From the NCBI GenBank assembly GCA_911728455.2, contig OU452222.1:19726559-19790558 (forward strand): a stretch of DNA of 64,000 bases, given 5' to 3'. The notes below the pieces were generated by a model, which made no database searches, was not told where the DNA came from, and saw nothing but the letters and a program-made list of their open reading frames with translations. Within the stretch, counting starts at the first letter, position 1; each line of letters starts with the position of its first letter. Source of the DNA: Marthasterias glacialis. Taxonomy: Eukaryota; Echinodermata; Asteroidea; Forcipulatida; Asteriidae. Shown piece after piece: positions 62,020 through 64,000 of the stretch. The position numbers were made by a program, and so were the translations under genes.

Positions 62020-64000
62020 AACACCTTTAGGCATATTCCTCAGGAGGGATTTAAACCTGCGCCTGACACTAATGCTACAAATCCCTCTCATTCTGGCTGT
62101 ACGCTGGTAACCTGCCCTCAGTGCCTATGCTATAGATGCTGTATTATGCACGCATGACTCACTGCGCGAGCAATGATCATCAACTGGGTACCATCAACTG
62201 CATGTCCAAACCTTTCAGGCATCCAAGCACTGAAATAAGTTCAAATCGTCACTCTGAATGACCTCAAATATCCCACGTGCCCGAAGTGCGCTTTTTTTTC
62301 CACTGAAGATAATTTTTAACAATTCATTTTGATGTCTCGGGCATGTTCTTCATCCTTTATTTGTTCAAGTTGTTGCTTGATAATGAACAGACTGAATGTT
62401 TTTGTACTATATATTGGCAAAAAACAATTTGCGAGAGGGATTCATAGCGTCAGTGTCAGGTGCAGCCCACACAACGCCAATCGGAGCTGGCCAGATATTG
62501 CCATCGACTGCAGACAGAGTGAAGGCTCTGAAGCTGATAAGGACTTTCAAATATCATAATCACAGAGAAAGAACACAGTCTGAAGGCCTTTCAACTTATT
62601 ATTGCATGCTGATGGCCCCATCCCCAGAACATGAACAGTTTTGGAGCCTGGGCATTATACCTCCCTGTCCTTACAGTTACACACACAACCTTGGTGCTTT
62701 TTCAGTTCAGCAATGTTGATGGCTCCATGAGTCAAGTGAGCAACGCACTTAAAGCAAAAACATTGACTATTGTTAATGTTATACTTTGCATTCAAGTTAC
62801 AACCAAGACTCTTGGCAAGAGAATACCCAGTAACTGGGGTGCCGTACTTCTTTTTTAAAATTTTGACTTGTCAAAGTCAAACTTAAAAAAAAAAAAGGAG
62901 TACAGTGTCCCAGTTACTGGGTATAAACCATGGGTAATTTTTGTATCTATTTTTAGTATTTAATATTAAAACTTCTCCTTTTAAACCATAGCCCTATATG
63001 GAGGCAATTTGACAGTTACTGACGACAGTAACACTATGCTAACAATAGTAGCATTAGCATCACAACAACAGACTCATGAGTACCTACACACAACATCCAT
63101 GGTCAACACCATGACGAGGATAGCCTCATACATTGTGCTGGACTACCTCCGCTTCTTGGCCCAACGAACCCAATCCTCCAAAACCAGACATCAACTTTCG
63201 AATCGAAACTTACACTTTTTTGCCAAACTTTTTTCCATCAATGATGATGTCTTTATCATTTCGCCAGAGTCTCAAGTACATTAGATCTGAGGTATAATGA
63301 CTTATTTTGGTGGAATTTTATAAAAAAATCTCCGTGCTGGCATAAGTCCATGTGAACAACATCCGAGGAGCCATGGTGGTTGCTGTTGCGCTGTACAGTG
63401 AGAGGGCGCTATGACTCGTCCTATTCTTGCGCTAGTCTTTATTCCAGCAGTCTTCTTACGACGTTTACCTGAAAGTGGTGACGTTAACGTTTCGAGCAGC
63501 GGTAAACGTTCTTGGATGTGTTGACTAATTGCGTGCATACACTGGGAATGCGCACTCGGGACAGCCGCTGTAAAACTATATTACCACATCCATTGCAGCC
63601 AGGCAACATTCAGTCACCTTGGACAAGGCCAGCCTGCAATTTTAATGACAAATATGAACAGCAACCCTCATGGCTCCTCCGCCGTCGTTGACATGGGCTT
63701 ATATCAACGAGATTTGACATAAAATTCCAGCAAAAGCCTAGGATTTATCGCACGGGGGATCGTGCAGAAATCTTCTCCAGACTCTGCCTGTGAGTCTGAC
63801 ATGTCTGACAGCAACAACCGACCGATCATTGAGGGATAAATTTGCCAAAAAAAGTAAGTCTCGATTCGAAAGTTGATGTCTGGTTTTAAAGGACAGGGTT
63901 CGTTGGGCCAAGAAGCGGAGGAGGGAGTCCAGCGTATTGGCACAATGTATGGGGCTACGTCGTTACATTAGTTAGGGTTAGTCATAGTGACGCTACCAAA
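61866..64000. other. 5' flank of the PPxY gene to window end
   Basis: A TTTTCAG/G acceptor near 61890 on the minus strand suggests an upstream 5' UTR exon that I cannot place. The stretch contains a poly-A/CA run (61982-62012) and the large fold-back at 63020-63990. ORFs up to 107 codons occur without recognisable domains. Confidence 0.5.
63020..63990. mobile_element. Large fold-back element with ~350-bp inverted arms
   Basis: CCAGACATCAACTTTCGAAT (63184) and ATTCGAAAGTTGATGTCTGG (63865) are perfect inverted repeats; pairing continues outward through GCTTCTTGGCCCAACGAACC and inward through GGAGCCATGG/CATGGCTCC at 63370 and 63670. The centre is near 63520. The right end may pass the window edge. 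Confidence 0.75.

Noticed and set aside
63704..63943. 79-codon minus-strand ORF as a gene
   Set aside because: It lies inside the right arm of a large fold-back repeat, has no visible splice continuation and no known domain.

Overview
The window is eukaryotic nuclear DNA. It is AT-rich, with four multi-exon protein genes split by GT-AG introns of roughly 0.4 to 5 kb, and dense short mobile elements in introns and between genes. The gene set (a metazoan VPS4, an NPEPL1-type M17 aminopeptidase, a discoidin-kringle surface protein) and the mix of tRNA-derived SINEs and fold-back MITEs suggest an invertebrate deuterostome. An echinoderm, perhaps a sea star, is my best guess, but this is inference and not a database match.

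Layout. (1) 456-9646 (+): the 3' ten exons of a secreted or GPI-anchored protein with an F5/8 type C (discoidin) domain, one kringle, an unrecognised Cys-containing ectodomain and a C-terminal hydrophobic tail. Its 5' exons lie outside the window. A near-perfect 30-bp minisatellite follows its stop. (2) 12946-26127 (+): a complete 11-exon VPS4 gene, 446 aa, the AAA ATPase that disassembles ESCRT-III. (3) 34858-48699 (-): a complete 12-exon NPEPL1-type aminopeptidase, 523 aa, convergent with VPS4, with all M17 metal-binding and catalytic residues. (4) 53567-61865 (-): a 6-exon gene for a 370-aa protein I do not recognise. It has an internal duplication, a Cys-rich hydrophobic segment and a PPxY/Pro-rich C-terminus. 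Its first intron holds a 31-copy, 34-bp minisatellite in which every unit carries a small hairpin.

The rest is mainly repeats: at least three tRNA-derived SINE families (two share a tail), two TTAA-flanked elements, a GGGCCC-ended fold-back family, several elements with TAGACC-like ends (including a 797-bp pair in opposite orientation), tandem duplications and isolated hairpins. The four genes do not form an obvious pathway, and I saw no prokaryote-style operon or defence system.

Exon joins were worked out by eye from splice dinucleotides, phase continuity and, for VPS4 and NPEPL1, remembered family sequence. In all four genes the exon lengths sum to an open frame. Repeat borders are approximate to about 5-20 bases.
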